Below, in pieces: positions 52,318 through 61,843 of a stretch of DNA of 64,000 nucleotides. A program made the position numbers and the translations under genes. Position 1 is the stretch's first letter. The number at the start of each line of letters is the position of its first letter. The DNA is taken from contig CAXBBW010000001.1 in the NCBI GenBank assembly GCA_963974345.1, positions 248,001 through 312,000 of the forward strand, written 5' to 3'. The DNA comes from RHLJ01 sp963974345. GTDB lineage: Bacteria > Bacteroidota > Rhodothermia > Balneolales > Balneolaceae. The notes below the pieces were generated by a model, which worked only from the letters and a program-made list of their open reading frames with translations, was not told the DNA's origin and did no database searches.

Positions 52318-53079
52318 TCAAAAATCTAACCCGAATCCTACTTTAAGACTTATTCTTTTTTTTGGTGCTCCACTAGGTGGATCAGAATCCCAAGAATAGG
52401 TGTTAGTAATATTCAGGTTTATACTTTCAGTAATGGAAACTACTAGTCGTGATTCATTATGCATTCTGTAATCTTCCCACTGATTATAAATAGGCTGAAA
52501 GTAGGTTGTAGTATAAAAATTAGCTGTTTCAGAAAGATTTAATACTACATTTAAATACTGACTAAATCTGAAATTCTGATGAGTTGTTGAAGTCACATCT
52601 AGTAATTCTTCAAACTCATACATTGGTATTATCCCGAAGTTCATTTTAATAGATGCATCCTGAACCAAGGCAAACCTTGCACCCATTCCTGTAAGAAATC
52701 GGTATTTTAAAAGTGAAATTTTATCATCCTGAATTTGCATAAATGCTTCCGCTGTTATCTTTTCTCTAAGAGGTCGGTTATAGCGAAGATGTAGAAATGC
52801 AGCATCCTGGAAATCAGTATTTGACGAACGTGATATTTGGTAATCACCAATCAATAAAAGTAAGTATTTCTCTGATTGATATTGCAAGTTTCCGAGCGCA
52901 GAGTAGGTATAAATAACCTTGTCGTTATCTAGGTAACTACCAGACATTTTAACAGCGCCTGATAATCCGATTTCCTCAGTTTTCATTCGCTGCCGTTCAA
53001 TATCAACAACTTGACCAAGTAGAATATTAGATGCAAAAAGTACAAGGATTGGGAAACAGAAAAATAATCTTCTAATCAC
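52318..53079 (-). CDS. DUF481 outer-membrane beta-barrel protein
   Basis: 253 residues with a signal peptide (MIRRLFFCFPILVLFASNILLGQ). The mature protein has strongly alternating beta strands, starting with EIGLSGAVKMSGSYLDNDK and ending with a terminal aromatic residue (VGFGLDF), the outer-membrane insertion signal. This matches DUF481 (YdiY-like, salt-induced outer-membrane protein). The role is unknown. It sits between amt and the relic of an amt tail. Confidence 0.72.
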   Translation of the reverse strand: MIRRLFFCFPILVLFASNILLGQVVDIERQRMKTEEIGLSGAVKMSGSYLDNDKVIYTYSALGNLQYQSEKYLLLLIGDYQISRSSNTDFQDAAFLHLRYNRPLREKITAEAFMQIQDDKISLLKYRFLTGMGARFALVQDASIKMNFGIIPMYEFEELLDVTSTTHQNFRFSQYLNVVLNLSETANFYTTTYFQPIYNQWEDYRMHNESRLVVSITESINLNITNTYSWDSDPPSGAPKKRISLKVGFGLDF

Positions 53080-53141
53080 GAAAAGTATGTATTGAAATTT
53101 GTGGAAACCTAAAAATATGAAAGTCTAACCATCTCTAAACT

Positions 53142-53280
53142 CTTTTAGTTTCCATCAGAAAGTGCTTAGGTATAACTTCTAGTGATGGAATTAATCAAGG
53201 ACACGAATTAGAAGGTAATGATATTTATTCTATTAGATGAGCATCACTTACTAATTGCAGAAAATAAAATTGTTTCCTGG
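53142..53280 (+). pseudogene. Relic of the 3' end of a second ammonium transporter gene
   Basis: In one frame the sequence reads GITSSDGINQGHELEGNDI. After a single inserted base it continues EHHLLIAENKIVSW. The intact transporter at 52.2 kb ends ELELEGMDI, then GEHHMVMEENQIVS and a stop. The distance between the ELEG and EHH blocks is 34 bases here and 33 in the intact gene, so one insertion accounts for the frameshift. The stop codon has become TGG. A terminator follows at 53318, as after amt. Confidence 0.75.
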
Positions 53281-53317
53281 TTTTACTTCATACACTTAAT
53301 AATAGTAGTATTAAACC

Positions 53318-53347
53318 CCTATTCTGTTTTCACAGAATAGGTTTTTT
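53318..53347 (+). terminator. Orphan rho-independent terminator downstream of the amt relic
   Basis: CCTATTCTGT (53318-53327) pairs with ACAGAATAGG (53332-53341) around TTTC, followed by six T residues. No intact plus-strand gene precedes it, which fits an origin as the terminator of the lost transporter gene. It may now act on the convergent reductase transcript. Confidence 0.88.
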
Positions 53348-53361
53348 GATTATTGTGACTT

Positions 53362-54843
53362 TCAAACAATCCTATCTGGATCACTGAAATCAGGTATCTC
53401 ACCTCGATAGCCAAATACTCCTTTAATCAATTTTACAGACCATTCACTTTGGTTTTTGATATACCATTGATCCGCCGCTCTTCTTGCGCCAAGCGCCCAA
53501 GTTGGATAAGGATGAATTGTATCAGCAATTCCTCGCATACTCACTCCATTTTTCATTGCCAAAGCATATTCTGAGATATACTCCCCTGCATGTGAACCAA
53601 CTGCGGTTACTCCATAGATTTTCCCAGTAAGTTTATTAGCAAAAATTTTAATCAAACCAGTAGCTTCGTTTTCCGTTAAGGCTCTATCTATTTTTGAGTA
53701 TGGAAATCGATAGACTTCAAAGCTGGTTCCATCAGCCTTTAGTTGCCTCTCTGTTTGCCCTACATGAGCTAGTTCGGGTTCTGTAAAGGTAACCCAAGGC
53801 ACATTCTTTTTATCAATTTTCATGGGAAATTTAAGTAAAGCACTTGTAGTAGCAACTTTGGCTGTATGTTCACTCATATGGGTAAATTGATATCTTCCAT
53901 TCACATCACCAATTGCATAAATATGGCTTTTGTTAGTTTGACAAGAATCATTCACTGTTATTCCTTCCTTTTCAGTCCGAATGCCAGCATTTTCTAGTTT
54001 TAAAGATTCTACATTGGGTTTTCTTCCTGTCGCAATTAGAATATCTGTTCCAGAAATAATTTTCTCTTTTCCACCTTGTATTACATGAACTTCAACTCTA
54101 TTCCTAGCTTTCGATATATTTTTGATTGAAGCGCTTAATTCATAGTTAACCCCTTGTGCTTTTAACTCAGACATCAGAATCTCTACTAACTCTTCGTCAT
54201 CATTTTGCATGATTCTCTCAGCCATATCAATTACGGTAACTTTGGATCCTAAATTGGTAAACGCTTGACTCATTTCCGTCCCGATGGGTCCTCCGCCTAT
54301 AATCAATAACTCTTCAGGTAACTTATCAACTTCAAATACTGACTCATTCGTATGATATTCTATTAAGTCAAGTCCTTCAATTGGTGGAACAAACGCTCTT
54401 GCCCCGCTAGCTATAAAAAAATACCGAGATGAGACGGTTCGAACATTTCCGTCTTCTAATTTAATATCTATAGTATGAGCATCTCTAAAGGAAGCCTCTC
54501 CAAATACGACCTCAATATTTTGGTTTTCATATATTTCTGGATCATCTGCCTCATCATAAATCTTTTCGCGGATTCTATGAACGTGTTCAACTACTTTTTT
54601 ATAATTGATTGTAAGCTCGGTGTCAATTAGTCCAAACTTGCTTGCCTCCCTAATATTCTGTGCTACTTTTCCAGCCTTAAGTAATACTTTACTTGGTACG
54701 CATCCTGTCCAAGTGCAATCGCCCCCAAGTCGGTGACGTTCAATCATCATTGTTTTAGCACCCACATTTGCAGAAATACCAGAGGCTGTTAATCCAGCGG
54801 CTCCTCCTCCAATTACAATACTATCGAATTCAAATTTTGACAT
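53362..54843 (-). CDS. Mercuric reductase/lipoamide dehydrogenase-like flavin disulfide oxidoreductase
   Basis: 493 residues from ATG 54843, where the FAD motif IVIGGGAAGLTASG begins; the frame is open for 10 more codons. Redox-active C43 and C48 are in GGDCTWTGCVPSK. The NAD(P)-binding motif is LLIIGGGPIGTEMSQAF, and the dimerisation domain ends with HPYPTWALGARRAADQ. The C-terminal His-Glu dyad typical of lipoamide dehydrogenase is not conserved, and no N-terminal heavy-metal-associated domain is present. It is therefore an orphan class I disulfide reductase rather than MerA or Lpd proper. Confidence 0.85.
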   Translation of the reverse strand: MSKFEFDSIVIGGGAAGLTASGISANVGAKTMMIERHRLGGDCTWTGCVPSKVLLKAGKVAQNIREASKFGLIDTELTINYKKVVEHVHRIREKIYDEADDPEIYENQNIEVVFGEASFRDAHTIDIKLEDGNVRTVSSRYFFIASGARAFVPPIEGLDLIEYHTNESVFEVDKLPEELLIIGGGPIGTEMSQAFTNLGSKVTVIDMAERIMQNDDEELVEILMSELKAQGVNYELSASIKNISKARNRVEVHVIQGGKEKIISGTDILIATGRKPNVESLKLENAGIRTEKEGITVNDSCQTNKSHIYAIGDVNGRYQFTHMSEHTAKVATTSALLKFPMKIDKKNVPWVTFTEPELAHVGQTERQLKADGTSFEVYRFPYSKIDRALTENEATGLIKIFANKLTGKIYGVTAVGSHAGEYISEYALAMKNGVSMRGIADTIHPYPTWALGARRAADQWYIKNQSEWSVKLIKGVFGYRGEIPDFSDPDRIV

Positions 54844-54927
54844 AAAAAGCTTCGGGTTAATAATAATACTCAAAAGATAACCTACTGAATCTTACTACCA
54901 AACTCCGAAGCTTAACGTTTCTATAAC

Positions 54928-57591
54928 TTATACTAATTCTGATTTTTTAGATCTTTTGTTACTTTTGATTACTGCTTGAGCTATTGCCAGGTGAGCAATT
55001 GGAACTCTGTATGGCGAGCATGAAACGTAATTCATTCCGAGTTCATAACAGAATTCAATACTTCTTGGGTCACCACCATGCTCACCACATATCCCAATTT
55101 TTAGATTAGGATTTTCAGCTCTACCTAACTCTGTTCCCATATGAACAAGCTGACCTACTCCACTTATATCTAAAGTTTGGAAAGGATCTTCTTTTAGAAT
55201 TCCTTGTTCCAAATACTGAGGAATAAATTTTGAAGCATCATCTCTACTATATCCTAAGGTCATTTGGGTTAAGTCATTGGTACCGAATGAGAAGAACTCT
55301 GCTTCTTTTGCGATACTATTAGCAACTAAAGCGGCTCTTGGTACTTCAATCATAGTCCCGATTTTAAACTCAATACGATCTCCATATTGACTAAATACCT
55401 CTTCAGCAACTTTCTTAATAATTGCTTTTTGATTCAGAAATTCGCGAACTGTTCCAACTAATGGCACCATAATTTCCGGTTTAGCAACTATACCATCTTT
55501 CTTCAATTCAAGAGCGGCTTCTATAATTGCTTGTGTTTGCATTTCGGTAATTTCAGGATGTGTAATCCCTAATCTACAACCACGATGTCCAAGCATTGGG
55601 TTGAATTCTTTTAAAGCATCAATTTTTCTTTTTAGCTTGTCTTTTCGAATTCCGAGTTGTTCTGCTACTGTTTTGATTTCTTCTTTTGTTTGAGGGAGGA
55701 ATTCATGAAGCGGAGGATCTAGCAAACGAACCGTAACGGGCAATCCATCCATAGCTTTAAAGATACCTTTAAAATCTTCTTTTTGGTATGGAAGAAGTTT
55801 AAGGATTGAATTACGACGTTCTTCTTCCGTTTCTGCAACTATCATTCTACGAACAGCAGTTACTCGATCATCTTTAAAGAACATATGCTCAGTACGTGCA
55901 AGGCCAATGCCTTTAGCTCCTAAATTCAAAGCGAGCGCAGCATCTTCTGGAGTTTCTGCGTTTGCACGAACTTCCATGCTTTCAAATTTGGATACCCAGC
56001 GCATAAAGGTTTCATATTCCTGGCTAAGTACAGGCGGAAACATTTCTCGTTGACCTTTTATAACCAAACCACGAGTTCCATCAATTGAAACCCAATCGCC
56101 TTCATGCACAGTTGTAGTTCCATTGGTAAAGGTTTTAGCTTTGTAATTTATTACTATATCGCTACAGCCTGCCACACAAGGTTTTCCCCAACCGCGAGCA
56201 ACTACGGCGGCATGACTTGTCATTCCCCCTCTGGACGTTAAAATTCCTTCAGCTGAACCCATTCCGCCAACATCTTCGGGACTTGTTTCTATTCGAACAA
56301 GAATTACCATTTCTCCATTTTCTACTGCCTTTTCTGCTTCTTTTGAGCTAAATACCACTTTACCAACAGCTGCTCCAGGTGATGCAGGTAACCCAGAACC
56401 AATTATCTCTTTTTCGAGTACATCTACTGTTGAAAACTGAGGATGTAATAATTGCTCAATATGTTCGGGTTCTACCAAGTTACTAATTGCCTCTTCTTTA
56501 GACATTACACCTTGATTTACTAAATCGACCGCTATTTTCACAGCAGCAAAACCAGTTCGTTTCCCGTTTCTGGTTTGAAGAATAAACAGTTTACCCTCTT
56601 GAATGGTAAACTCAATATCTTGCATATTTTTGTAATGCGATTCGAGTTTATTTGTATAGCTTAAAAGCTCTTCATAAACATCTGGCATTTGTTTGCGCAT
56701 TTGATTGATTGGCTTTGGTGTTCTAATCCCAGCCACTACGTCTTCACCTTGAGCATTTATCAAATATTCGCCATATAATTCATCTAGCCCTGAGGAAGGG
56801 TTACGTGTAAAACATACCCCAGTAGCACTTTTTTCGCTCATATTTCCAAACACCATAGCTTGCACATTAACCCCAGTACCAACTAAGCCTGAAATATGAC
56901 TTATTTCTCGATATTTGATTGCTCTGCTACTATTCCATGATTTAAAAACTGCATTAACAGCAAATTTAAGTTGTTCTACAGGATTTTCGGGGAACATATG
57001 TCCAGTATGTTTTCTATAAATAGCTTTATACCGATCTACCAATTCTTTTAAATGATCAGTACTTAAATTGACATCCTCTTTTACATTAGCTTCTTGCTTT
57101 AGGTGTTCGATTGCATTTTCAAAATATTCATGACTCACACCCATCACTACATCAGCAAACATATCTATAAAACGGCGATAGCTGTCGTAAACAAAGCGCT
57201 CATTTCCTGTTTTCTTAATTAAGGCTTCAACAACTTTGTCATTAATCCCTAAATTGAGAATCGTGTCCATCATACCTGGCATTGATACTGCAGCTCCAGA
57301 ACGCACTGAAACTAGTAGTGGATTTTCAGCATCTCCAAACTTTGCTTCCATTTCAGATTCTATATGAGCAATCCCAGTTCTTATTTGATCCTCAAGTCCA
57401 TTTGGCCATTTTAATCCATTATCTATTGTAAACTTACAAGCTTCGGTTGAAATGGTAAATCCAGGAGGAACAGGAATTCCAATATTACACATTTCAGCAA
57501 GGTTAGCACCTTTACCACCTATTAATTCCCGCAGGTTGCGGTTACCATCAGTTATTGTTCCAAATCGATATACAAATTTTGAATCAGCCAT
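54928..57591 (-). CDS. ppdK: Pyruvate, phosphate dikinase
   Basis: 887 residues, standard PPDK length. The N-terminal ATP-grasp domain starts with GGKGANLAEMCNIGIPVPPGF. The swivelling phosphohistidine domain carries RGGMTSHAAVVARGWGKP (His near 456), and the C-terminal PEP/pyruvate barrel includes RTEHMFF, GTNDLTQMTLG and ICGEHGGDP. The enzyme interconverts pyruvate, ATP and Pi with PEP, AMP and PPi, probably for gluconeogenesis. No RP1-type PPDK regulatory gene is adjacent. Upstream lie the twin small membrane proteins. Confidence 0.96.
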   Translation of the reverse strand: MADSKFVYRFGTITDGNRNLRELIGGKGANLAEMCNIGIPVPPGFTISTEACKFTIDNGLKWPNGLEDQIRTGIAHIESEMEAKFGDAENPLLVSVRSGAAVSMPGMMDTILNLGINDKVVEALIKKTGNERFVYDSYRRFIDMFADVVMGVSHEYFENAIEHLKQEANVKEDVNLSTDHLKELVDRYKAIYRKHTGHMFPENPVEQLKFAVNAVFKSWNSSRAIKYREISHISGLVGTGVNVQAMVFGNMSEKSATGVCFTRNPSSGLDELYGEYLINAQGEDVVAGIRTPKPINQMRKQMPDVYEELLSYTNKLESHYKNMQDIEFTIQEGKLFILQTRNGKRTGFAAVKIAVDLVNQGVMSKEEAISNLVEPEHIEQLLHPQFSTVDVLEKEIIGSGLPASPGAAVGKVVFSSKEAEKAVENGEMVILVRIETSPEDVGGMGSAEGILTSRGGMTSHAAVVARGWGKPCVAGCSDIVINYKAKTFTNGTTTVHEGDWVSIDGTRGLVIKGQREMFPPVLSQEYETFMRWVSKFESMEVRANAETPEDAALALNLGAKGIGLARTEHMFFKDDRVTAVRRMIVAETEEERRNSILKLLPYQKEDFKGIFKAMDGLPVTVRLLDPPLHEFLPQTKEEIKTVAEQLGIRKDKLKRKIDALKEFNPMLGHRGCRLGITHPEITEMQTQAIIEAALELKKDGIVAKPEIMVPLVGTVREFLNQKAIIKKVAEEVFSQYGDRIEFKIGTMIEVPRAALVANSIAKEAEFFSFGTNDLTQMTLGYSRDDASKFIPQYLEQGILKEDPFQTLDISGVGQLVHMGTELGRAENPNLKIGICGEHGGDPRSIEFCYELGMNYVSCSPYRVPIAHLAIAQAVIKSNKRSKKSELV

Positions 57592-57718
57592 AATTAACCT
57601 CTATATAAGTTTTGAGGGCTCTTAAATTTTCTGACTAGATGTATCTAAGAGTCATTAAGATTTTTAACATGACTCAATTTGTCGTTCCAATATGAAGAAT
57701 CTATGTAGAAGCGGTTTT

Positions 57719-58057
57719 CTAATCTGAAACGGGTTCTTCCAACTTTGCTTTCAGTTTTTTAGCTACTGAAATTGAACCATAAACTACCATAAAGGCAATA
57801 ATGGCATATACCCACCAAGCTACATTTCTACCGTAAATAGCGATATATAATGCTGGGAGAATGAAAAAAAACATGGTGCTTATTACTGGAAGTGCTACCG
57901 GTTTCCGTTTTTTGTGATTTTGAACCGCCCACACCATCGAGCCCATGTATGGAGGAATTGTTCCAAAATAAAGAATTGCAAAAAGTATTGGATTTACATT
58001 ATGCTCAACACCCATTTCAGTTATTTTAACCCACAAATCCTGTATAAATTCCATCAA
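57719..58057 (-). CDS. Small three-helix membrane protein, paralogue of the next gene
   Basis: 112 residues with three membrane helices (about 22-42, 55-75, 80-99). It shares order and key words with the adjacent gene: VNPILFAILYFGTIP versus VNPIIFGSIYVGAIP, and GRNVAWWVY versus GRNVPFWVY. The two genes are separated by two bases and must be one operon from a tandem duplication. No known family or function; a role in the envelope is the only safe statement. Confidence 0.7.
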   Translation of the reverse strand: MMEFIQDLWVKITEMGVEHNVNPILFAILYFGTIPPYMGSMVWAVQNHKKRKPVALPVISTMFFFILPALYIAIYGRNVAWWVYAIIAFMVVYGSISVAKKLKAKLEEPVSD

Positions 58058-58059
58058 AC

Positions 58060-58398
58060 TTACTCTTCTTCTACGGCTTTAATTTTTCCTTTGATTTTTT
58101 TGTAGGTAGATATTCCACTACCAACTATCAAGACTATAATAAAAAGATACACCCAAAAAGGGACATTCCTCCCCGCTATTATTAAGTACAAATACGCTGA
58201 TACAAAAAAGAATCCAGAGCTAAGTGCAGGTAAAATTATCGACTTATTTTTTCGGTAATTACGAACTAACCATCCAATTGAAAGTGTGAAAAAGGGAATT
58301 GCTCCTACGTAAATACTACCAAAAATAATCGGGTTCACTCCATAATTTCTTCCCAATCCAAGAAACCATTCTTTTACTACTTCAAAAAATTCAGCCAT
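58060..58398 (-). CDS. Small three-helix membrane protein, tandem paralogue
   Basis: 112 residues, the same length as the preceding entry, with three membrane helices and a lysine-rich C-terminus (KKIKGKIKAVEEE). Between helix 1 and helix 2 it reads RNYRKNKS, a positive loop expected on the cytoplasmic side. It is the first gene of the pair. The 102 bp to the divergent gene at 58501 would contain both promoters. Confidence 0.7.
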   Translation of the reverse strand: MAEFFEVVKEWFLGLGRNYGVNPIIFGSIYVGAIPFFTLSIGWLVRNYRKNKSIILPALSSGFFFVSAYLYLIIAGRNVPFWVYLFIIVLIVGSGISTYKKIKGKIKAVEEE

Positions 58399-58500
58399 AT
58401 GTAATACTATTTAAAACGCATTTACTTTCTTCCAATAATTACGAACATTATAAACAAATAAATAAGTTCTATTTATCACGGATTTATCAAATTCATCAAC

Positions 58501-58809
58501 TTGAAAAAACGATTCAAATATCAATTTTACCTAATTGCAGTTCTTGCAATCACTGGTCTTATTGGCTCAATCACTCACTATCATAGTGAAGGACTTGAAT
58601 GCCTTGATCATGCAGAAGAACAGCACTATGTTCAGAATGATAATTACTGTCCAATTTGCACACTTGTAGTTTCTGGAGATTTTGATATTCAAATAAGTAC
58701 AGAAGTGATTCTTTTAAGTGATGAGCATTTCTTTTTTTATGATGAATTTTTCCCTTCTACCTCCCACTTTTACTTAAACTTTGGAAGAGCCCCTCCCTTC
58801 ATAGCATAA
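58501..58809 (+). CDS. Small secreted cysteine/histidine-containing protein (DUF2946-like)
   Basis: 102 residues, start TTG 58501, with a signal-peptide-like helix (about 9-24). Potential metal ligands follow: HYHSEGLECLDH, then EEQHYVQNDNYCPIC, giving a CPIC pair and four histidines. The C-terminus ends GRAPPFIA, similar to the RxPP end of DUF2946-type proteins often found beside metal transport genes. It precedes a His/Asp-rich lipoprotein and a ZnuD-like receptor, so a metal-linked function is likely but unproven. Confidence 0.6.
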   Translation: MKKRFKYQFYLIAVLAITGLIGSITHYHSEGLECLDHAEEQHYVQNDNYCPICTLVVSGDFDIQISTEVILLSDEHFFFYDEFFPSTSHFYLNFGRAPPFIA

Positions 58810-58871
58810 TTCCCCAATCAGGCTTTTCAGTCTTTTATTTCACTCAATTTTAATATCTAATTCATAATGCT

Positions 58872-59357
58872 ATGAAGAATTTTTCATTTTTATATATAAC
58901 TAGAACTATATCCATATTTTTACTAACCACACTTGTCTTTATCTCCTGCGATAACTCTACGAGTCATGATGATGACCATGAACAAGAGCCTGTTGGTTTG
59001 CGTGTAAAGCAATTCGACAATAATGTAACAGGGACAATAGTAGCCGAAGTACAAAATGGTAATGTCACAGGTTCCTTTTCAGTTTACAATGATTCTACAA
59101 GTCAATTTATTACTGTTTTTATTGATGAGGATGGTGAGGAATTTGTTCCAGACATAGATGAACATACAGTTGACTTTACTATATCAGAAGGTCAAAATCA
59201 GGCATCTATTTTAGTTCCATTTTCAGAAGTAGCACCATATACTTTTTCAATTCAAGGAAACAATGAAGGTGACGCTACGATAGTGTTTACTTTGAATCAT
59301 CAGGGTTCAGCTGAGTTTATTAGCCCAGGTATATCAATCCAAGTTTTAGCTATGTAA
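58872..59357 (+). CDS. Lipoprotein with Asp/His-rich N-terminus
   Basis: 161 residues. A lipobox (LVFISC, lipidated C26) is followed by STSHDDDHEQEP, a short Asp/His/Glu cluster that could bind a divalent metal, then a beta-rich domain (about 45-161). Related lipoproteins in Bacteroidota precede TonB receptors for zinc. The gene starts 62 bp after the DUF2946-like gene, and its stop is one base before the receptor start, so the three form an operon. Confidence 0.65.
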   Translation: MKNFSFLYITRTISIFLLTTLVFISCDNSTSHDDDHEQEPVGLRVKQFDNNVTGTIVAEVQNGNVTGSFSVYNDSTSQFITVFIDEDGEEFVPDIDEHTVDFTISEGQNQASILVPFSEVAPYTFSIQGNNEGDATIVFTLNHQGSAEFISPGISIQVLAM

Positions 59358-59358
59358 C

Positions 59359-61635
59359 GTGAGTAACTATTTGAAAATTATTTTTATAAACATTCTCTTT
59401 TCTGTTCTAATTTCATTTTTGGCAGTAGCGCAGAATTCTTCATTTTCCATCTCTGGTACTATTAATGAAACAGGTTCCTCAGAACCTGTTTCATTTTCTT
59501 ATATCCATTTGGAGGAGTTGAATAGAACAGCTGTTTCTAATATTGATGGGGAATTTGAACTAGAGAATATTCCAACTGGAACTTATACGTTAACAACTCA
59601 TCGCATTGGCTACCGTACTCAATCTCGAAAGGTAGAACTTATTGATAGCGATCTAAAATTAATCATATACTTAAATGCTTCTATTTTAAGCTCTGAAGCA
59701 ATCGAAGTAGTGGGAGATTCTGATGAACTTTCGGGATCAGGACTAGAACATGCTTCAAAGAAAGTATTCGGCTCAGAATTAAGAAGAAACCTAGGCTCTA
59801 CCCTTTCAGAAACATTGACCAATCTTCCGGGATTTGATCAGCGTTCAAACGGAGCTGCTCCAGGTAGACCTGTTATCCGTGGACTTGGAGGCGAACGAGT
59901 TATGATTCTCCAAGATGGAATTAATTCTGGGGATGTCTCTTCCCAATCATCTGATCATGCGGTTACTATTGATCCTGTCTCAGCGTCAGAAATTGAAGTG
60001 GCAAGAGGTCCCGCTGCTTTAGCATATGGCTCTAATGCAATTGGTGGAGTAATTAATGTCGTAAAAAATCAAGTTCGAACCACACTTCCATCTCAACCTA
60101 CTGGGACATTTTCACTGAATGCACAAACTGTTAATACGGGAATTTCCAGTGCACTTAATGTTTCTTTTCCAGTTCTAAATTTTGCGGTACAGGCAGATTT
60201 AAATGGTCGATATGCTCTTGATACTCAAACGCCATTGGGTAAAATCCAGAATTCATTTTTCGAAACTACAAACGATGCACTTGGTATAAGTTGGATTCAG
60301 CCTTGGGGCTACGCAGGTTTATCGAGTAGTATTTATTTTAGTAATTATGGGATTCCACCCGACCCCAACGGCCACGAAAATGGAGTAGATATTGAGCTTC
60401 GGAAATATCAATATGATGCTAGATCTGAAATTTTAGTAAATGGAGAGTTTATCAAAGTTTTGGAAATGGATGCTTCATACAAAACCTATAATCATAAAGA
60501 AATCGAGGGTTCAACAGCTTCAGGAAGACAAGTAATTGGCACCGAATTCAATTTAAATACTTCGAATTTTGATACCAGAGCTCAACATAACACACTCGGT
60601 TTTATTAATAGTGGTACTTTTGGAGTTTCAGCTGAGTTTGAAGACTATGATGTTGTAGGGGCAGGAACTCCTCCTTCTAGTAGTTTAAAGATAGGAGCAT
60701 ATGCTATCGAAGAATCTGACTTTGGAGCACTTCATTTAGAAGGTGGGTTACGATTTGATATCGTTTCGAATTCAACTTCAGCGAATGATCTATTCTATTC
60801 TATCGGCGCACGTAATGGAGCTATTGACTCTACCTATTATAAAAATAGAGATTTTACTGCTTTATCAGGTTCTGCCTCAGCTATCTATGATTTAGGAAAT
60901 GGGTTTTCTTTAGGAACTACGATACTTCGTTCTTTCAGAGCTCCATCTTTAGAAGAACTGTATTCTGAAGGACCTCATTTAGCATCTTATTCTTTTGAGA
61001 TTGGAAATCCTGATTTAGCTCCTGAACGGGCTTGGGCTAAAGAACTATTCTTTGGCTATCAATCCACTAAAGTAAATACGAGTGCTGCTGTCTTCCATAA
61101 TGGTTTTGATAATTACATTTATGCTAAAAATACTGGGCGGGCTAATGTTCAAAGGTTTGATTTACAGGATTATCAATTTGTAGGAACAAAAGCTGAACTA
61201 TACGGCTTTGAATTATCTGCTGAATTTCAACTTACTCAACAGCTTGTAGTAGATGCTTCTACTAGTTTTACTCTTGGTAGGCAAGATACTGTGGGAATTA
61301 ACGGAAATACGGGTACTCAAGCCCTACCTCAGGTTCCCCCTTTCAAAATAACAGGATCAATCAAGTATGTTAATAATGATTTTGAAGTAGGCTCCCGAAT
61401 AAGATCAGCATCAAAACAGGATCGCACAGGAGAATTTGAAACTGAAACCGACGGATATTCCTTGGTAGACTTATTTTCTCAATATCGATTCAATACAGGT
61501 AAACTTCTTCATACCATTTCGTTAAATTTAAACAACCTTTTGGATGAGACTTACTTTAATCACCTTTCAAGAATTAAAGATTTAAGACCAGAACCTGGAA
61601 GAAATATTAGCTTATTATATCGGGTATATTTTTAA
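59359..61635 (+). CDS. TonB-dependent receptor, ZnuD-like
   Basis: 758 residues, start GTG 59359 one base after the lipoprotein stop. A signal peptide (ends about AVAQ, residue 25) is followed by a carboxypeptidase-D-like regulatory domain (about 28-108), a plug (about 125-240; RPVIRGLGGERVMILQDG, QSSDHAVTIDPVSASEIEVARGPAAL) and a 22-strand barrel ending in the terminal aromatic RVYF. The SSDHAV loop resembles ZnuD-type zinc receptors. With the two upstream metal-ligand-rich proteins, zinc or another divalent cation is the most likely substrate, with siderophore receptors as the alternative. Confidence 0.82.
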   Translation: MSNYLKIIFINILFSVLISFLAVAQNSSFSISGTINETGSSEPVSFSYIHLEELNRTAVSNIDGEFELENIPTGTYTLTTHRIGYRTQSRKVELIDSDLKLIIYLNASILSSEAIEVVGDSDELSGSGLEHASKKVFGSELRRNLGSTLSETLTNLPGFDQRSNGAAPGRPVIRGLGGERVMILQDGINSGDVSSQSSDHAVTIDPVSASEIEVARGPAALAYGSNAIGGVINVVKNQVRTTLPSQPTGTFSLNAQTVNTGISSALNVSFPVLNFAVQADLNGRYALDTQTPLGKIQNSFFETTNDALGISWIQPWGYAGLSSSIYFSNYGIPPDPNGHENGVDIELRKYQYDARSEILVNGEFIKVLEMDASYKTYNHKEIEGSTASGRQVIGTEFNLNTSNFDTRAQHNTLGFINSGTFGVSAEFEDYDVVGAGTPPSSSLKIGAYAIEESDFGALHLEGGLRFDIVSNSTSANDLFYSIGARNGAIDSTYYKNRDFTALSGSASAIYDLGNGFSLGTTILRSFRAPSLEELYSEGPHLASYSFEIGNPDLAPERAWAKELFFGYQSTKVNTSAAVFHNGFDNYIYAKNTGRANVQRFDLQDYQFVGTKAELYGFELSAEFQLTQQLVVDASTSFTLGRQDTVGINGNTGTQALPQVPPFKITGSIKYVNNDFEVGSRIRSASKQDRTGEFETETDGYSLVDLFSQYRFNTGKLLHTISLNLNNLLDETYFNHLSRIKDLRPEPGRNISLLYRVYF

Positions 61636-61667
61636 AAAAAAACCCAGGAATTCACCCCGGGTTTTTT
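61634..61667 (+). terminator. Rho-independent terminator after the TonB receptor
   Basis: An A-rich stretch and AACCC-AGG (61641-61648) pair with CC-C-GGGTT (61656-61663) with one mismatch, followed by T residues to 61667. It overlaps the receptor stop codon. Confidence 0.82.
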
Positions 61668-61843
61668 AGCTTTAGGTTTTTAGCTTAAGGAGTGACTAGT
61701 TGACTAACTTCTGTAGGTTTTATACAGACGTCCTCTTATGCTAGGCTTAAGAGGACAAAACATCACAAGTGTTACATTTTTTTTGAATAAAATATTTTTT
61801 CTTCATTATTAACTATACAATACTGCTTTAAGAAATCTGAATT

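Noticed and set aside
53318..53347. Terminator thought to belong to the minus-strand reductase gene
   Set aside because: The T-tract is on the plus-strand side, so it serves a plus-strand transcript; the amt relic is the better owner.
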